This document shows positions 25,301 to 33,558 of a DNA stretch of 64,000 nucleotides, in pieces. Position 1 is the first letter of the stretch; each line of letters opens with the position of its first letter. The notes under the pieces were generated by a model that saw only the letters and a program-made list of their open reading frames with translations, ran no database searches and was not told where the DNA came from. Source of the DNA: Croceibacterium selenioxidans. Its GTDB lineage: Bacteria; Pseudomonadota; Alphaproteobacteria; Sphingomonadales; Sphingomonadaceae. Both the position numbers and the translations under genes were made by a program. Location of the stretch: the NCBI RefSeq assembly GCF_018599195.1, contig NZ_JAHFVK010000002.1:1248001-1312000 (forward strand), written 5' to 3'.

Positions 25301-25471
25301 ATCGAGCCCGCCCGGCTTACGGGCGCGGGCGCCTTCGATCAGCCGCGCCGCGAGCCTGGCGGCCTCCGGATGGACGGTAGAGGCGGGGGCAGCCTGGCGC
25401 AGCCTTTCTTCGAGGCAGGCGCCTTCTTCCTGGCGGTAGGCGGAGCGGAGCGCGGAACGATCGATTGCCAT
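22370..25471 (-). CDS. putA: Bifunctional proline dehydrogenase / L-glutamate gamma-semialdehyde dehydrogenase
   Basis: Oxidises proline to glutamate in two channelled steps: an FAD proline dehydrogenase domain (about 120-460) and an NAD aldehyde dehydrogenase domain (about 520-1020). PRODH motifs include RLVKGAYWDSEIK and YPAFATHNAYTV. The aldehyde dehydrogenase part has SPWNFPLAIFIGQCAGALAA, ETGGQNALIVDSSALPEQV and the catalytic Cys in SAGQRCSALR. Its 1033 residues and the lack of an N-terminal ribbon-helix-helix make it the short, non-DNA-binding PutA class. The chosen ATG replaces a TTG upstream that would add 21 unconserved residues. No put regulator lies adjacent. Confidence 0.96.
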   Translation of the reverse strand: MAIDRSALRSAYRQEEGACLEERLRQAAPASTVHPEAARLAARLIEGARARKPGGLDAFLATYGLGTDEGIALMCLAEALLRVPDAGTADALIHDKLSGIDWGERLGDSNSTFVNAATFSLMLTGEVLRGSSRQDEGFANALRRAVGRLGEPVIRQATLQAMRILGGQFVFGRTIDEALKRAASSPRPGETHSFDMLGEAAMTLADAERYRKSYAAAIERLAREASGNMRSSPGISVKLSALYPKYDFLHADAAKAALLPIVRDLALAASRANIHFTIDAEEAERLELSLDLIEALVADGSLFANGWEGFGLALQAYQKRAVPLCDWVAALARRHNRRLMVRLVKGAYWDSEIKLSQVGGHADYPVFTRKLATDVSYLACAAKLLAAEDVIYPAFATHNAYTVGAIKVLAAGRQLEFQRLHGMGEQVYEELAETEGDSPTRVRVYAPVGGHKDLLAYLVRRLLENGANSSFVNRLADADVPIAELVADPVKELAALKQRRNPGIPLPVSIYPNRRNSAGIDLADPLVREPFLAALRKLETRDWAAVPTALANTSAGSQGEVRSPQKGTLIGQSLEATPGDVNLMLARAEAAQAAWDNLGGEERAARLIRASERFEAHSAEIISLCQREAGKSLTDSVLELREAVDFLRYYACEARMLFSAPQPLPGPTGEQNLLRLHGRGVFATISPWNFPLAIFIGQCAGALAAGNAVIAKPAEQTPLIAAFAVKLCHEAGIPDDVLQLAPGDGRVGAALTSDPRIAGVAFTGSTETARIINRTLAARDAPIATLIAETGGQNALIVDSSALPEQVTRDVMSSAFQSAGQRCSALRVLYIQDDVADSMIEMVRGAFETLVIGDPADLATDVGPVIDAEAKASLDEHVGAMRASGRKVWQRELPPECAGGTFVAPAIIEVSSIADLQKENFGPILHVARFQAGELEQVIEAINATGYGLTLGLHSRIDATRRLVESRARAGNFYVNRNQIGAVVGSQPFGGEGLSGTGPKAGGPNYVVRFATERVTTIDTTAAGGNASLLAGG

Positions 25472-25561
25472 GTCCTGCGCCCTGCACCCGGTTTCAGTTG
25501 TAAGCAAGCGAGGGCAATTCCCGAGCTTCGTCAAGCCTCGGGAGTAGCAGCGTGGCGCGGA

Positions 25562-26452
25562 CTAGCCCGCAACCCACTCATATCGGAATGCATCGCCATC
25601 GCGCTTCACATAGCCGGCGGAGGTGCGCCGGAAGTGGGCCGGGAAACACAGCGTGTCGGTGTCGGCGAGCCGCTCCATCGTCGCCTTGCGCACTTTGCAG
25701 GCCGTGGTGCCGTCGGCGTCGAAGGCGAAGGGCAGGTCGTGGCGGATCAGTTGCACCGGATGGTGGATCACGTCGCCCCAGAATGCTCCCGGCGCGCCGT
25801 CGGCCTGGGCGTTGATGATGCAGCAGCCGGGCGAGTGGCCGAATGCCGGTTCGAGCCACACACCGTCACCGATCTCGCGGTGGGTGATCGTGTCCTCGTC
25901 GACCAGGTCGCCCTGGCCCGCTTCCATCACCGGCACGATCGAATCGAGGAAGGCCGCGTTGTGCAATTCCTCGCCTTCGGGGTTGCTCTTGAAGTATTCG
26001 AAGTCGCGCTTGCCGAAAACGTAGCGGGCCTTCGGAAAGGTCGGCACCCACTTGCCGTTGTCGAGCCGGGTATTCCAGCCGACGTGATCGAAGTGCAGGT
26101 GTGTGCACATGACCATGTCGATGTCCTCGGGCGCGAAGCCGGCACGTCGCAGGTTGCCGAGGTAGTCGGTGTTAAGCTGATGGACTTCGGGCAGGGCGCG
26201 GTCCTTGTGATTGCCGCAGCAGGAGTCGACCAGGATGCGCAACCCGTCGAGCTCGATAACCCAGCTATGGACCGAAAAGGTCATGAAGCTGGTCTCGGGA
26301 TCGGTAGTGATTTCGTCGGGCTGATCGTACCACCCCAGCAAGCGCTTCATGTCGTCGGCGGTCGTGCCGGGAAGCTGGCTCAACAGCGGTACGGGGCTAT
26401 CCATCTCGTGCACTTTGTGGACGCGCATGCGCCCAAGCTCGATCGGCTTCAT
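25562..26452 (-). CDS. MBL-fold metallo-hydrolase
   Basis: A 296-residue zinc hydrolase. The metal motif is THLHFDHVGW near residue 117 (HxHxDH), with further ligands in GHSPGCCI and the late PAHF. The fold resembles AHL lactonases and related enzymes, but it also fits many lactone, thioester or phosphate hydrolases. The sequence SFMTFSVHSWVIELDGLRIL opens the core. There is no signal peptide, so it is cytoplasmic. It diverges from the TPP enzyme gene across a 52-base gap, which is very short for two promoters. Confidence 0.85.
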   Translation of the reverse strand: MKPIELGRMRVHKVHEMDSPVPLLSQLPGTTADDMKRLLGWYDQPDEITTDPETSFMTFSVHSWVIELDGLRILVDSCCGNHKDRALPEVHQLNTDYLGNLRRAGFAPEDIDMVMCTHLHFDHVGWNTRLDNGKWVPTFPKARYVFGKRDFEYFKSNPEGEELHNAAFLDSIVPVMEAGQGDLVDEDTITHREIGDGVWLEPAFGHSPGCCIINAQADGAPGAFWGDVIHHPVQLIRHDLPFAFDADGTTACKVRKATMERLADTDTLCFPAHFRRTSAGYVKRDGDAFRYEWVAG

Positions 26453-26504
26453 TGCTCTCTCCCTCGGCCTGTTCTAGCCGTTTCGCGATCTTTTGGGAGA
26501 TAAG

Positions 26505-28178
26505 ATGAGACAGGGCAACGGCATCGCCGATCAGCAAGTCCACGCCAACGGCACGGTCGCCGATGCGATCGCGGCGGTGCTCAAGCGCGAAGGTGTCGAC
26601 ATCGTCTTCGGCTATCCACGCAATCAGATCCTCGAAGCGGCGGCGCGGATCGACATCCGCACGGTGATCGTGCGGCAGGAGCGCACCGGCCTGCATATGG
26701 CGGACGCGGTCAGCCGCATGTCCAAGGGCGAGCGCATGGGTGTTTTCGTGATGCAGCAGGGCCCCGGAGCGGAAAACGCCATGGGCGGTGTTGCCCAGGC
26801 CTTCGCCGACAGCGTGCCGGTGCTGGTCATGCCGCAGGGCTATTCGCTGAGCCAGATGTACGTACCCTACAACTTCAACTCGACTCGATCGATGGCAACG
26901 TACGCCAAGCACGTCGAGCCGCTGACGAGCGGTGACCAGGTCGTGCCGGTGCTGCGGCGGGCCTTCTCGATGCTGCGTAACGGCCGCCCACAGCCGGTGG
27001 TGATCGAGCTGCCCTACGACGTGCTCGACAAGCCTTACGAGGGTGCCTTCGACTACGCGCCGGGCAAGGTCGCGCTGTCCCAGCCGGGTCAGGCCGATAT
27101 CGAAGCGGCGGCCGACCTTCTGGTGAGTGCGGCCAACCCGGCGATCTATGCCGGGCAGGGCGTACACTGGTCGGAAGCCTATGCCGAACTTCGCGAACTG
27201 GCTGAGCATCTGGCCATTCCGGTGATGACGAGCCTGCCGGGCAAGAGCGCGTTCGACGAAACGCACCCGCTCGCGCTCGGCTCGGGCGGCAATGGCATCA
27301 ACGGTTGCGTGAGGAAGTGGCTCGACGAGAGCGACCTGTTGTTCGGCATCGGCTGCAGCTTTACCGCGACGTCGTTCGGACTGACAATTCCCGAAGGCAA
27401 GCGGGTGATCCACTCGACACTCGATCCGCTCGATATCGACAAGTCGGTGCCAAGCGAGGTGGCGCTGGTGGGCGACGCCAAGCTGACGTTGGCCGCGCTG
27501 ATCGAGGCGGTAAAGCGCCGGGTGCCGCTCCCTCGCGACGGCTCTGCGGTGGCGGCGAAGATCAAGGAAGCCGAAGCAGCCTGGTTCGCCAAGTGGCGGG
27601 CGAAGTGCGAGCAGGGCACTTCGCCCCTATCGCCATACCGCGTGCTGTGGGACCTGCAGCAAACGGTCGATGTCGCGAACACCATCATCACCCACGATGC
27701 CGGTTCACCGCGCGACCAGCTGGTGCCGTTCTGGAAGTCGACCACGCCGCACAGCTATATAGGCTGGGGCAAGTCCACTCAGCTCGGTTACGGCCTCGGA
27801 TTGGCGATGGGAGCAAAGCTGGTCCATCCCGACAAGCTGTGCATCAACGTCTGGGGCGACGCGGCGATCGGGTTCACCGGCACCGACCTGGAGACCGCCG
27901 CGCGCGACCGCATTCCGATTCTCTCGATCCTGCTGAACAACTACGCGATGGCGATCGAACTGCCGATCATGCCAGTGGCGACCGACAAGTACCGCGCGAC
28001 CGATATCTCGGGCGACTACGCGGCCTTCGCCCGCTCGCTTGGTTGCCATGGAGAGCGAGTCACGCAGGCGTCGGAAATCGTCCCCGCACTGCGCCGCGCC
28101 ATTGCTGCGACCGAGGCCGGGCAGCCCGCGCTGGTGGAGTTTATTACCGAGCAGGAGACCGAAATCTCGCGCGGCTAG
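26505..28178 (+). CDS. Thiamine pyrophosphate-dependent enzyme, acetolactate synthase-like
   Basis: A 557-residue TPP enzyme with the three-domain layout of acetolactate synthase and oxalyl-CoA decarboxylase relatives. The cofactor-activating Glu is in RQERTGLHMADA. The pyrophosphate/Mg2+ motif begins GDAAIGFTGTDLETA and ends in NN about 25 residues later. The N-terminal segment GYPRNQILEAAARI departs from classic ALS (which has FGYPGG), so the substrate probably differs. The chosen ATG has GGGAGA 5 bases upstream; a TTG at 26493 would overlap this site. No small regulatory ALS subunit is nearby, so branched-chain amino acid synthesis is unlikely. Confidence 0.85.
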   Translation: MRQGNGIADQQVHANGTVADAIAAVLKREGVDIVFGYPRNQILEAAARIDIRTVIVRQERTGLHMADAVSRMSKGERMGVFVMQQGPGAENAMGGVAQAFADSVPVLVMPQGYSLSQMYVPYNFNSTRSMATYAKHVEPLTSGDQVVPVLRRAFSMLRNGRPQPVVIELPYDVLDKPYEGAFDYAPGKVALSQPGQADIEAAADLLVSAANPAIYAGQGVHWSEAYAELRELAEHLAIPVMTSLPGKSAFDETHPLALGSGGNGINGCVRKWLDESDLLFGIGCSFTATSFGLTIPEGKRVIHSTLDPLDIDKSVPSEVALVGDAKLTLAALIEAVKRRVPLPRDGSAVAAKIKEAEAAWFAKWRAKCEQGTSPLSPYRVLWDLQQTVDVANTIITHDAGSPRDQLVPFWKSTTPHSYIGWGKSTQLGYGLGLAMGAKLVHPDKLCINVWGDAAIGFTGTDLETAARDRIPILSILLNNYAMAIELPIMPVATDKYRATDISGDYAAFARSLGCHGERVTQASEIVPALRRAIAATEAGQPALVEFITEQETEISRG

Positions 28179-28251
28179 GGGCGGGCGTCCGAGTATCGGT
28201 AAGAGCCTCTTAACCACATTGCGTTCATATCTCTGACACCTGACGGGGTGG

Positions 28252-28279
28252 GGTACCTCCGAAGGAAAAGGGGTACCCG
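28252..28279 (+). other. Hairpin in the cheA leader with two GGTACC boxes
   Basis: GGGTACC (28252-28258) pairs with GGTACCC (28273-28279) across a 14-base loop, ending 14 bases before the cheA start. The same GGGGTACC string is repeated directly. The hairpin could affect translation initiation of the chemotaxis operon. Its role is unknown. Confidence 0.35.
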
Positions 28280-28293
28280 CAAGGGGTGGGGTT

Positions 28294-30624
28294 ATGGACG
28301 ATCTGCTGGCGGAATTCGTCGCCGAGACGCGTGAAATGCTGGCTGCGTTGTCGGGCGAGATTGTCGCCTGGGAGGCCGATCCCGCCGATCGCGCGCGCCT
28401 CGATACCATCTTCCGCTTCGTTCACACTGTGAAGGGCAACTGCGGGTTCTTCGATTTCCCGCAGCTCGAGGCGCTGAGCCACGCGGCGGAAGACGCTTTG
28501 TCCGACGTGCGCAATGGCCGCCGAAATGCCGATCGCCAGTTGGTCGACGCTGTACTTGCGGTGATCGACCGCATCGGCGTGATGATCGAAGAGATCGAGC
28601 GCGGCGAAGCCATCTCCGACGCGGCCGACGACAATCTGATTGCGGCGCTGAAGGGCGCGCCCGACGCCGAGGTGCATCTCGCCCCGGTTTCCGGTCAGCA
28701 GCCCACGGCCACAACTGCTGCCGAGCAACGCACTATCCGCCTCCCGGTTGACCTGATCGATCAGGTGATGAGCGGCGTTTCCGAAATGGTCCTCGCGCGC
28801 AACGACCTGGCGCGGCGAATGCAGCATATGGGGACCGATACCGGTCTCGAAACGACCTTCGCGCGGCTCTCCAGCCTGATCGCCGAAGTCCGCGACGCGA
28901 TCACCCGCACGCGCATGCGCCGCATCGAAGGCCTGTTCTCGACTTTCCCGCGGCTCGTCCGCGACCTTTCCGCGGAGCTTGGCAAGCAGGTCTTCATCGA
29001 GCTGGAGAACGGCGAGGTGGAACTGGATCGCGAGATGATCGAACTGATCCGCGATCCGCTGCTGCACATCATCCGCAACGCTGTCGACCACGGCATCGAA
29101 GTGCCGGCCGAGCGCCGCGCCGCGGGCAAGCGCGAAGCGGGCATGTTGACCATCACGGCCCGCCAGACCGGCAACACGATCTGGATTGGCATCCAGGACG
29201 ACGGTCGCGGCATCGACTGTGACAGGCTCGCCGCCAAAGCAGTCGCTGCCGGTCTGCGGACCGAACAAGAAGTCGCTGCGCTGAGCCGCGCCGAACGAAT
29301 CGAGCTGATCTACGAGCCGGGCCTGACCACCGCTGACGCGGTAACCTCGATCTCCGGCCGCGGAGTCGGCATGGACGTGGTGCGGGCCAACCTCGAGAAG
29401 TTTGGCGGTACGCTCGAAATCGAAACCACCGCCGGCGAAGGCACGCGCTTCCTGATCGGGGTTCCGCTGACGCTCAGCATCCTTCCCAGCCTGACGATCG
29501 AGGCGGGCGGGCAGAAGTTCGCCATCCCGCGCTCTTACGTCGAGGAAATCGTCAGCACGGCCGGGGGGCAGCTGGAGTTCGCCCAAGTTGGCGAGCGCCG
29601 CTACATGACCTTCCGCAATCGCCGACTTGCCTGTGTCTCACTGGGAGATGCGCTCGCACTTGAGCGCCCGGCAGGCGAGGAAGAGCTGTTCGTTATTCTT
29701 CGCCTCGGATGGGGCGACCTTTACGCGCTGGCGGTCGACCAGATCTTCGACCACCAGGAGTTGGTCATCAAGCCGCTGTCGCCCGCCATCATGGAGAGCG
29801 GCTTGTTCGTCGGCTGTACCCAGCTTGACGACGGCACCCCGGTTCTCGTGCTCGACGTCGCGGCCATCGGTTACAGCGCGGGCATTCCGCGCGAATTACA
29901 GCGCCCGGTGGCGCCGAGCCAGGAGTCGGAAGCCATCGAGAGCGAAGGCCTGCGCGTAGTCCTTTTCCGCGGCCTCGACGGCGAACGGCGGGCGATTGCC
30001 ATGAGCGTGGTGGAGCAGGTCGAGCGGACCGCTTCGTCCAACATCCGTCACCCAGGGCCCGACGCGCAAGTCGTACTCGGCGAAGACATCCTTTCGATCG
30101 CGGGCGTACCGGAGGCCCCCGAACTTCCGGAACGATTCACCGTACTCAAGCTCAACGATGGGGGAGAGCGGATCGCCTACGCGGCTCGCGAAGTCCTCGA
30201 CATCTCGACACTCACGGGCGAGCTCAAACACGTCCAGGGCCAGACCCTGGTTGCCGGTGTCACGCTGGTGGACCGGGAACCCGCCGAGCTGGTGGATTGC
30301 CACGCCCTTTTCGCCCGTCATGTTTCGCGGCAGATTGGCACCCATGCCCTCACTTGCCGTCTCGATGGCGAGGATGCGTGGATGCGCAGTTTTCTCGGGC
30401 CGATCATCGAAGCTGCCGGCTATCGCGTCGTCGAAGGCACTGGTCCGGCGGATGTCGTGTTCGTCGACGACGGGACCGCGCGCGAGGAACTGGGCGTGGC
30501 ACGCAAGGCCATTCGCTTGCGGAGTGCGCCGGGCTCGGCCGGGGGCTCGGACACAATCTATCGCTATGACCGCGCGGGCCTGATGGCGGCGTTGCTGCGT
30601 GTTGGAGAGGAGCTCGCGGCGTGA
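28294..30624 (+). CDS. cheA: Chemotaxis histidine kinase CheA with extra C-terminal domains
   Basis: Autophosphorylating kinase that passes phosphate to CheY and CheB. It starts with an Hpt domain whose His44 is in FVHTVKGNCGFF. There is no separate P2 domain of the classical length. The dimerisation and ATPase part has HIIRNAVDHGIEVP (about 258), DDGRGID (about 302) and GRGVGMDVV (about 355). A CheW domain spans about 390-530. A second CheW-like region spans about 550-680. The last 95 residues look like a degenerate receiver with ADVVFVDDG. Standard CheA ends after one CheW domain, so this is an extended form. It is first in a seven-gene operon. Confidence 0.93.
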   Translation: MDDLLAEFVAETREMLAALSGEIVAWEADPADRARLDTIFRFVHTVKGNCGFFDFPQLEALSHAAEDALSDVRNGRRNADRQLVDAVLAVIDRIGVMIEEIERGEAISDAADDNLIAALKGAPDAEVHLAPVSGQQPTATTAAEQRTIRLPVDLIDQVMSGVSEMVLARNDLARRMQHMGTDTGLETTFARLSSLIAEVRDAITRTRMRRIEGLFSTFPRLVRDLSAELGKQVFIELENGEVELDREMIELIRDPLLHIIRNAVDHGIEVPAERRAAGKREAGMLTITARQTGNTIWIGIQDDGRGIDCDRLAAKAVAAGLRTEQEVAALSRAERIELIYEPGLTTADAVTSISGRGVGMDVVRANLEKFGGTLEIETTAGEGTRFLIGVPLTLSILPSLTIEAGGQKFAIPRSYVEEIVSTAGGQLEFAQVGERRYMTFRNRRLACVSLGDALALERPAGEEELFVILRLGWGDLYALAVDQIFDHQELVIKPLSPAIMESGLFVGCTQLDDGTPVLVLDVAAIGYSAGIPRELQRPVAPSQESEAIESEGLRVVLFRGLDGERRAIAMSVVEQVERTASSNIRHPGPDAQVVLGEDILSIAGVPEAPELPERFTVLKLNDGGERIAYAAREVLDISTLTGELKHVQGQTLVAGVTLVDREPAELVDCHALFARHVSRQIGTHALTCRLDGEDAWMRSFLGPIIEAAGYRVVEGTGPADVVFVDDGTAREELGVARKAIRLRSAPGSAGGSDTIYRYDRAGLMAALLRVGEELAA

Positions 30625-31061
30625 CGGATATGCTGCTCGTCGTCGTTCTGGCTGGCCGCAAGGCGGCCCTGCCGGCGGGGAAAGTGAATTCGGTCATCGA
30701 ACTCGCGGAAGTCACGCCGGTGCCGCGTGCGGCGGACCATATCCTCGGCCTGTCGGCCTTGCGTAGCCGCCCGCTGACTGTCGTGGATTGCACGGCGGCG
30801 CTTGGGCTCGGCCAGTACGAGGCAGGCTGGCAAGGAAGCCGTGCGGTGGTCGTGGAACACGAAGGGCATCTCTACGCCCTGCTGGTCGACGGCGCGGACG
30901 ATATTGTCGCGGCGCTGGACGAACCGGGCCCGCTTGGCGCGGACCCGGGACCAGGCTGGCGCAACGGAGCGCTCGGCCGGGTCGAAACCGAAGCCGGGGC
31001 TTTGCTCCTTCTCGACATTCCCGCCCTCATCGCCGGACCCGGCGCTGTAGTGGCGGCTTAA
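30621..31061 (+). CDS. cheW: Chemotaxis coupling protein CheW
   Basis: A 146-residue adaptor that links methyl-accepting receptors to CheA. It is essentially one CheW domain, with GRKAALPAGKVNSVIELAEV and AADHILGLSALRSRPLTVVD, followed by ALLVDGADDIVAAL. The start is GTG, overlapping the cheA stop by four bases (GTGA), so translation is coupled. It is short and Asp/Gly-rich but otherwise typical. cheY follows 55 bases later. Confidence 0.92.
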   Translation: MTDMLLVVVLAGRKAALPAGKVNSVIELAEVTPVPRAADHILGLSALRSRPLTVVDCTAALGLGQYEAGWQGSRAVVVEHEGHLYALLVDGADDIVAALDEPGPLGADPGPGWRNGALGRVETEAGALLLLDIPALIAGPGAVVAA

Positions 31062-31115
31062 GGTTATCCTTACACACATGGCCTATTCGGCGAAAAAACA
31101 ATGGGGTCTCGGCAC

Positions 31116-31481
31116 ATGAAACACTGTCTTATCGTCGATGATTCGCGAGTAATCCGGAAGGTCTCCCGACACATCGTCGAAAGCTTCGAATTCGAGGTTT
31201 CCGAGGCCGAGAACGGTCGCGATGCGCTCGTCAAGTGCGAGGAAAGCATGCCGGATCTTATCCTCCTGGATTGGAACATGCCGGTCATGAACGGGATCGA
31301 GTTCATCGCCGCGCTGCGCAGGTTGGCCGGTGGAAACGAGCCGAAGGTCGTGTTCTGCACGACTGAAAACGACGTCGCCCATATTCGCGAAGCTATCGAA
31401 GCCGGTGCGGACGAATATGTGATGAAGCCATTCGACCATGAAACCTTGCAGATGAAGCTGCAGCTCATCGGCGCAGCCTGA
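31116..31481 (+). CDS. cheY: Chemotaxis response regulator CheY
   Basis: A 121-residue single-domain receiver. The acidic pocket is Asp8 and Asp9, the phospho-acceptor is Asp52 in LLDWNMPVMNG, the switch Thr is in CTTEND, and the conserved Lys is Lys104 in VMKPF. Phosphorylated CheY normally binds the flagellar motor switch. The start at MKHCLIVDD has GGGG 9 bases upstream; an upstream in-frame ATG adds five residues. No flagellar gene is in this window, so the motor target must lie elsewhere or the system controls something else. Confidence 0.93.
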   Translation: MKHCLIVDDSRVIRKVSRHIVESFEFEVSEAENGRDALVKCEESMPDLILLDWNMPVMNGIEFIAALRRLAGGNEPKVVFCTTENDVAHIREAIEAGADEYVMKPFDHETLQMKLQLIGAA

Positions 31482-31495
31482 AGGCGAGGGTAAAT

Positions 31496-32587
31496 ATGGG
31501 CACCGCGCCTGAGCTCGCGGTTCGTGACAGGGGCGGCCTGCCGGCGGCTCCCGTCCGGGTCCTCGTCGTCGACGACTCCCCGACGGTTCGCGCGGTTTTC
31601 GCGCGGCTGATCGAAACGGAAGCCGACCTTGCGCTGGCAGCCTCGCTGGGCTGTGCCGAAGACGCTCTCGAAGTGCTGCATCAGACGCCCGCCGACGTCA
31701 TCCTGCTCGACCTCGACATGCCCGGAATGGGCGGCCTCGACGCCATACCACGCCTGCTGGAAGTCGCCTCTCCGGCTCGCATCCTGGTGGTGTCCTCGCT
31801 CGCGGTGCGGGGCGCGGAGCACACCCTTTCCGCCTTGTCGCTGGGCGCCGCGGACACCCTGGCCAAGCCGAGGCCGGGCGAGTTCGGCGGTGAATACCGT
31901 GCGACCCTGCTACGCAAGATCCGCCTGCTGGGCCGAGTAGCCAAGCGCGCGCGCCTCAGGTTGGAGCCTCCAGCTCCACCGCCTCTTCTTCGCCCGTGCG
32001 GTACGATCACCCCGCATGCCCTGGCGATCGGCGCCTCGACTGGCGGCATTCATGCCGTCGGGCAATTGCTCTCCGCGCTGTCGGCGCAAGTGAGTGTGCC
32101 GATTTTCATCACCCAGCACCTGCCGGGCTCGTTCATGGAGCCGTTCGTGCGCCAGCTTCGAGCGGCATCGGGCCGTGAAGCCCGAGTGGCCGAAGACGGG
32201 CTGATCGTTCGCCCGGGCCAGATCATCGTCGCGCCGGGCGATGCCCACCTTACGGTGGTCGCTAGCAAGGAAGGGCCGTTCGCGATCCGCCTCGAACACG
32301 AAGCGGTCGAGAGCGGTTGCCGACCCTCGGTCGATCCCATGTTTGCCAGCTGTGCCCGGCTTTACGGCAGCCACGCGCTGGGCGTCGTCCTGTCGGGCAT
32401 GGGTCGCGATGGGGCCGATGGAGCGTCGCGGATCGTCGCCGCCGGGGGGACCATTCTCGCCCAGGACGCCGCCAGCTCCGCGGTCTGGGGCATGCCGGGC
32501 GCGGTGGCAAACGCGGGTCTCGCCTCCGCCTTGCTGCCGCCAGACCAGATCGCCCATCGAATTTCCGAAGCCGCAGGTGTTGCATGA
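31496..32587 (+). CDS. cheB: Chemotaxis protein-glutamate methylesterase CheB
   Basis: A 363-residue receiver plus methylesterase. The receiver spans about 20-135, with Asp72 in LLDLDMPGMGG. The catalytic domain begins near HALAIGASTGGI (nucleophile Ser) and continues with ITQHLPGSF (His) and VVLSGMGRDGADG (Asp). It removes methyl groups that CheR adds to receptors and so resets adaptation. A basic Pro-rich linker joins the domains. The start has GAGGG about 6 bases upstream. Its stop overlaps the cheR start (ATGA). Confidence 0.95.
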   Translation: MGTAPELAVRDRGGLPAAPVRVLVVDDSPTVRAVFARLIETEADLALAASLGCAEDALEVLHQTPADVILLDLDMPGMGGLDAIPRLLEVASPARILVVSSLAVRGAEHTLSALSLGAADTLAKPRPGEFGGEYRATLLRKIRLLGRVAKRARLRLEPPAPPPLLRPCGTITPHALAIGASTGGIHAVGQLLSALSAQVSVPIFITQHLPGSFMEPFVRQLRAASGREARVAEDGLIVRPGQIIVAPGDAHLTVVASKEGPFAIRLEHEAVESGCRPSVDPMFASCARLYGSHALGVVLSGMGRDGADGASRIVAAGGTILAQDAASSAVWGMPGAVANAGLASALLPPDQIAHRISEAAGVA

Positions 32588-33483
32588 CTGATCATAGCCA
32601 GAACGCCCTCGGCATTGTCGCCGGATTGCTCGAAGCCCGCACCGGCCAGAAGCTCACCAGCGATCGGCTCTGGCGCGTCGGTACGGCCTTGTCCGGCGTC
32701 CTGCGCCAGAACGAGTTGGAATCGCTGGAAGACCTGGCACAACGCCTCGGTAAGCCCAATCAGGGCGCGCTGGCGCAGAAGGTCGTCGAAGCGCTGCTCA
32801 ACAACGAGACTTATTTCTTCCGCGACCGGGCCATGTTTGACCAGCTCAGCAATTCGGTCCTGCCCTTGCTGGCCAAGCGGCGCGAGGCGACGAAGCGGCT
32901 CTCCATCTGGTCGGTCGGGTGCTCGACAGGGCAAGAAGCCTACTCGGTCGCGATGCTGTTCGCAGAACTGCCGACGCGGTGGCGCGGCTGGACCATCGAA
33001 ATCCTCGGTACCGATGTCGCGCGCTCGGTCGTCGAGGCGGCGCGGGAGGGCAACTTCTCGCAGTTCCAGATCCAGCGCGGACTGGGCGTCGCGCAGATGG
33101 TCAGTTTCTTCGAGGAATCGCGCACCGGGTGGCGTGCCAAGGAGAACCTCCGCAAGATGGTTCGGTTCGAGACGCACAACCTGCTCGACACACCGCCCGA
33201 GCCGGGCCGCTTCGACCTCGTCTTATGCCGCAACGTCCTGCTTTACTTCGACCGCGCCACCAGGGAACGGGCCTTCGTACGCCTTTCGACGGCGCTCGCG
33301 CCCGATGGTCTGCTGATGCTCGGGGCCGGTGAGACCACCGTTGGACAGACCGAAGTTCTTGTTCCTGAAACCAGCGGTTCGGGTTTCCACCGCCTGGCTG
33401 TCGGCGCACCGACCTCGGGGGCAAGGGGCGCGCTGGGCATCGGCCAGCCCCTCGGCAGGGTCGACCTCACGGGAACAAGGTAA
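32584..33483 (+). CDS. cheR: Chemotaxis protein methyltransferase CheR
   Basis: A 299-residue SAM enzyme that methylates receptor glutamates. The N-terminal helical domain has NNETYFFRD (about 76-84). The Rossmann part has SVGCSTGQEAYSVAM as the SAM-binding loop and FDLVLCRNVLLYFD as motif IV. A C-terminal tail of about 25 residues is rich in Gly and Thr. The start ATG overlaps the cheB stop by four bases, so the two adaptation enzymes are made in step. A longer frame upstream is a shadow inside cheB. No CheD is present in this operon. Confidence 0.95.
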   Translation: MTDHSQNALGIVAGLLEARTGQKLTSDRLWRVGTALSGVLRQNELESLEDLAQRLGKPNQGALAQKVVEALLNNETYFFRDRAMFDQLSNSVLPLLAKRREATKRLSIWSVGCSTGQEAYSVAMLFAELPTRWRGWTIEILGTDVARSVVEAAREGNFSQFQIQRGLGVAQMVSFFEESRTGWRAKENLRKMVRFETHNLLDTPPEPGRFDLVLCRNVLLYFDRATRERAFVRLSTALAPDGLLMLGAGETTVGQTEVLVPETSGSGFHRLAVGAPTSGARGALGIGQPLGRVDLTGTR

Positions 33484-33558
33484 ATCCCAAGTTACGATAC
33501 CTTAAGAGGTTCGTTCTATCGCAATCACTGGAATCATCGGGGGGAAGGGTTTCCAGGC

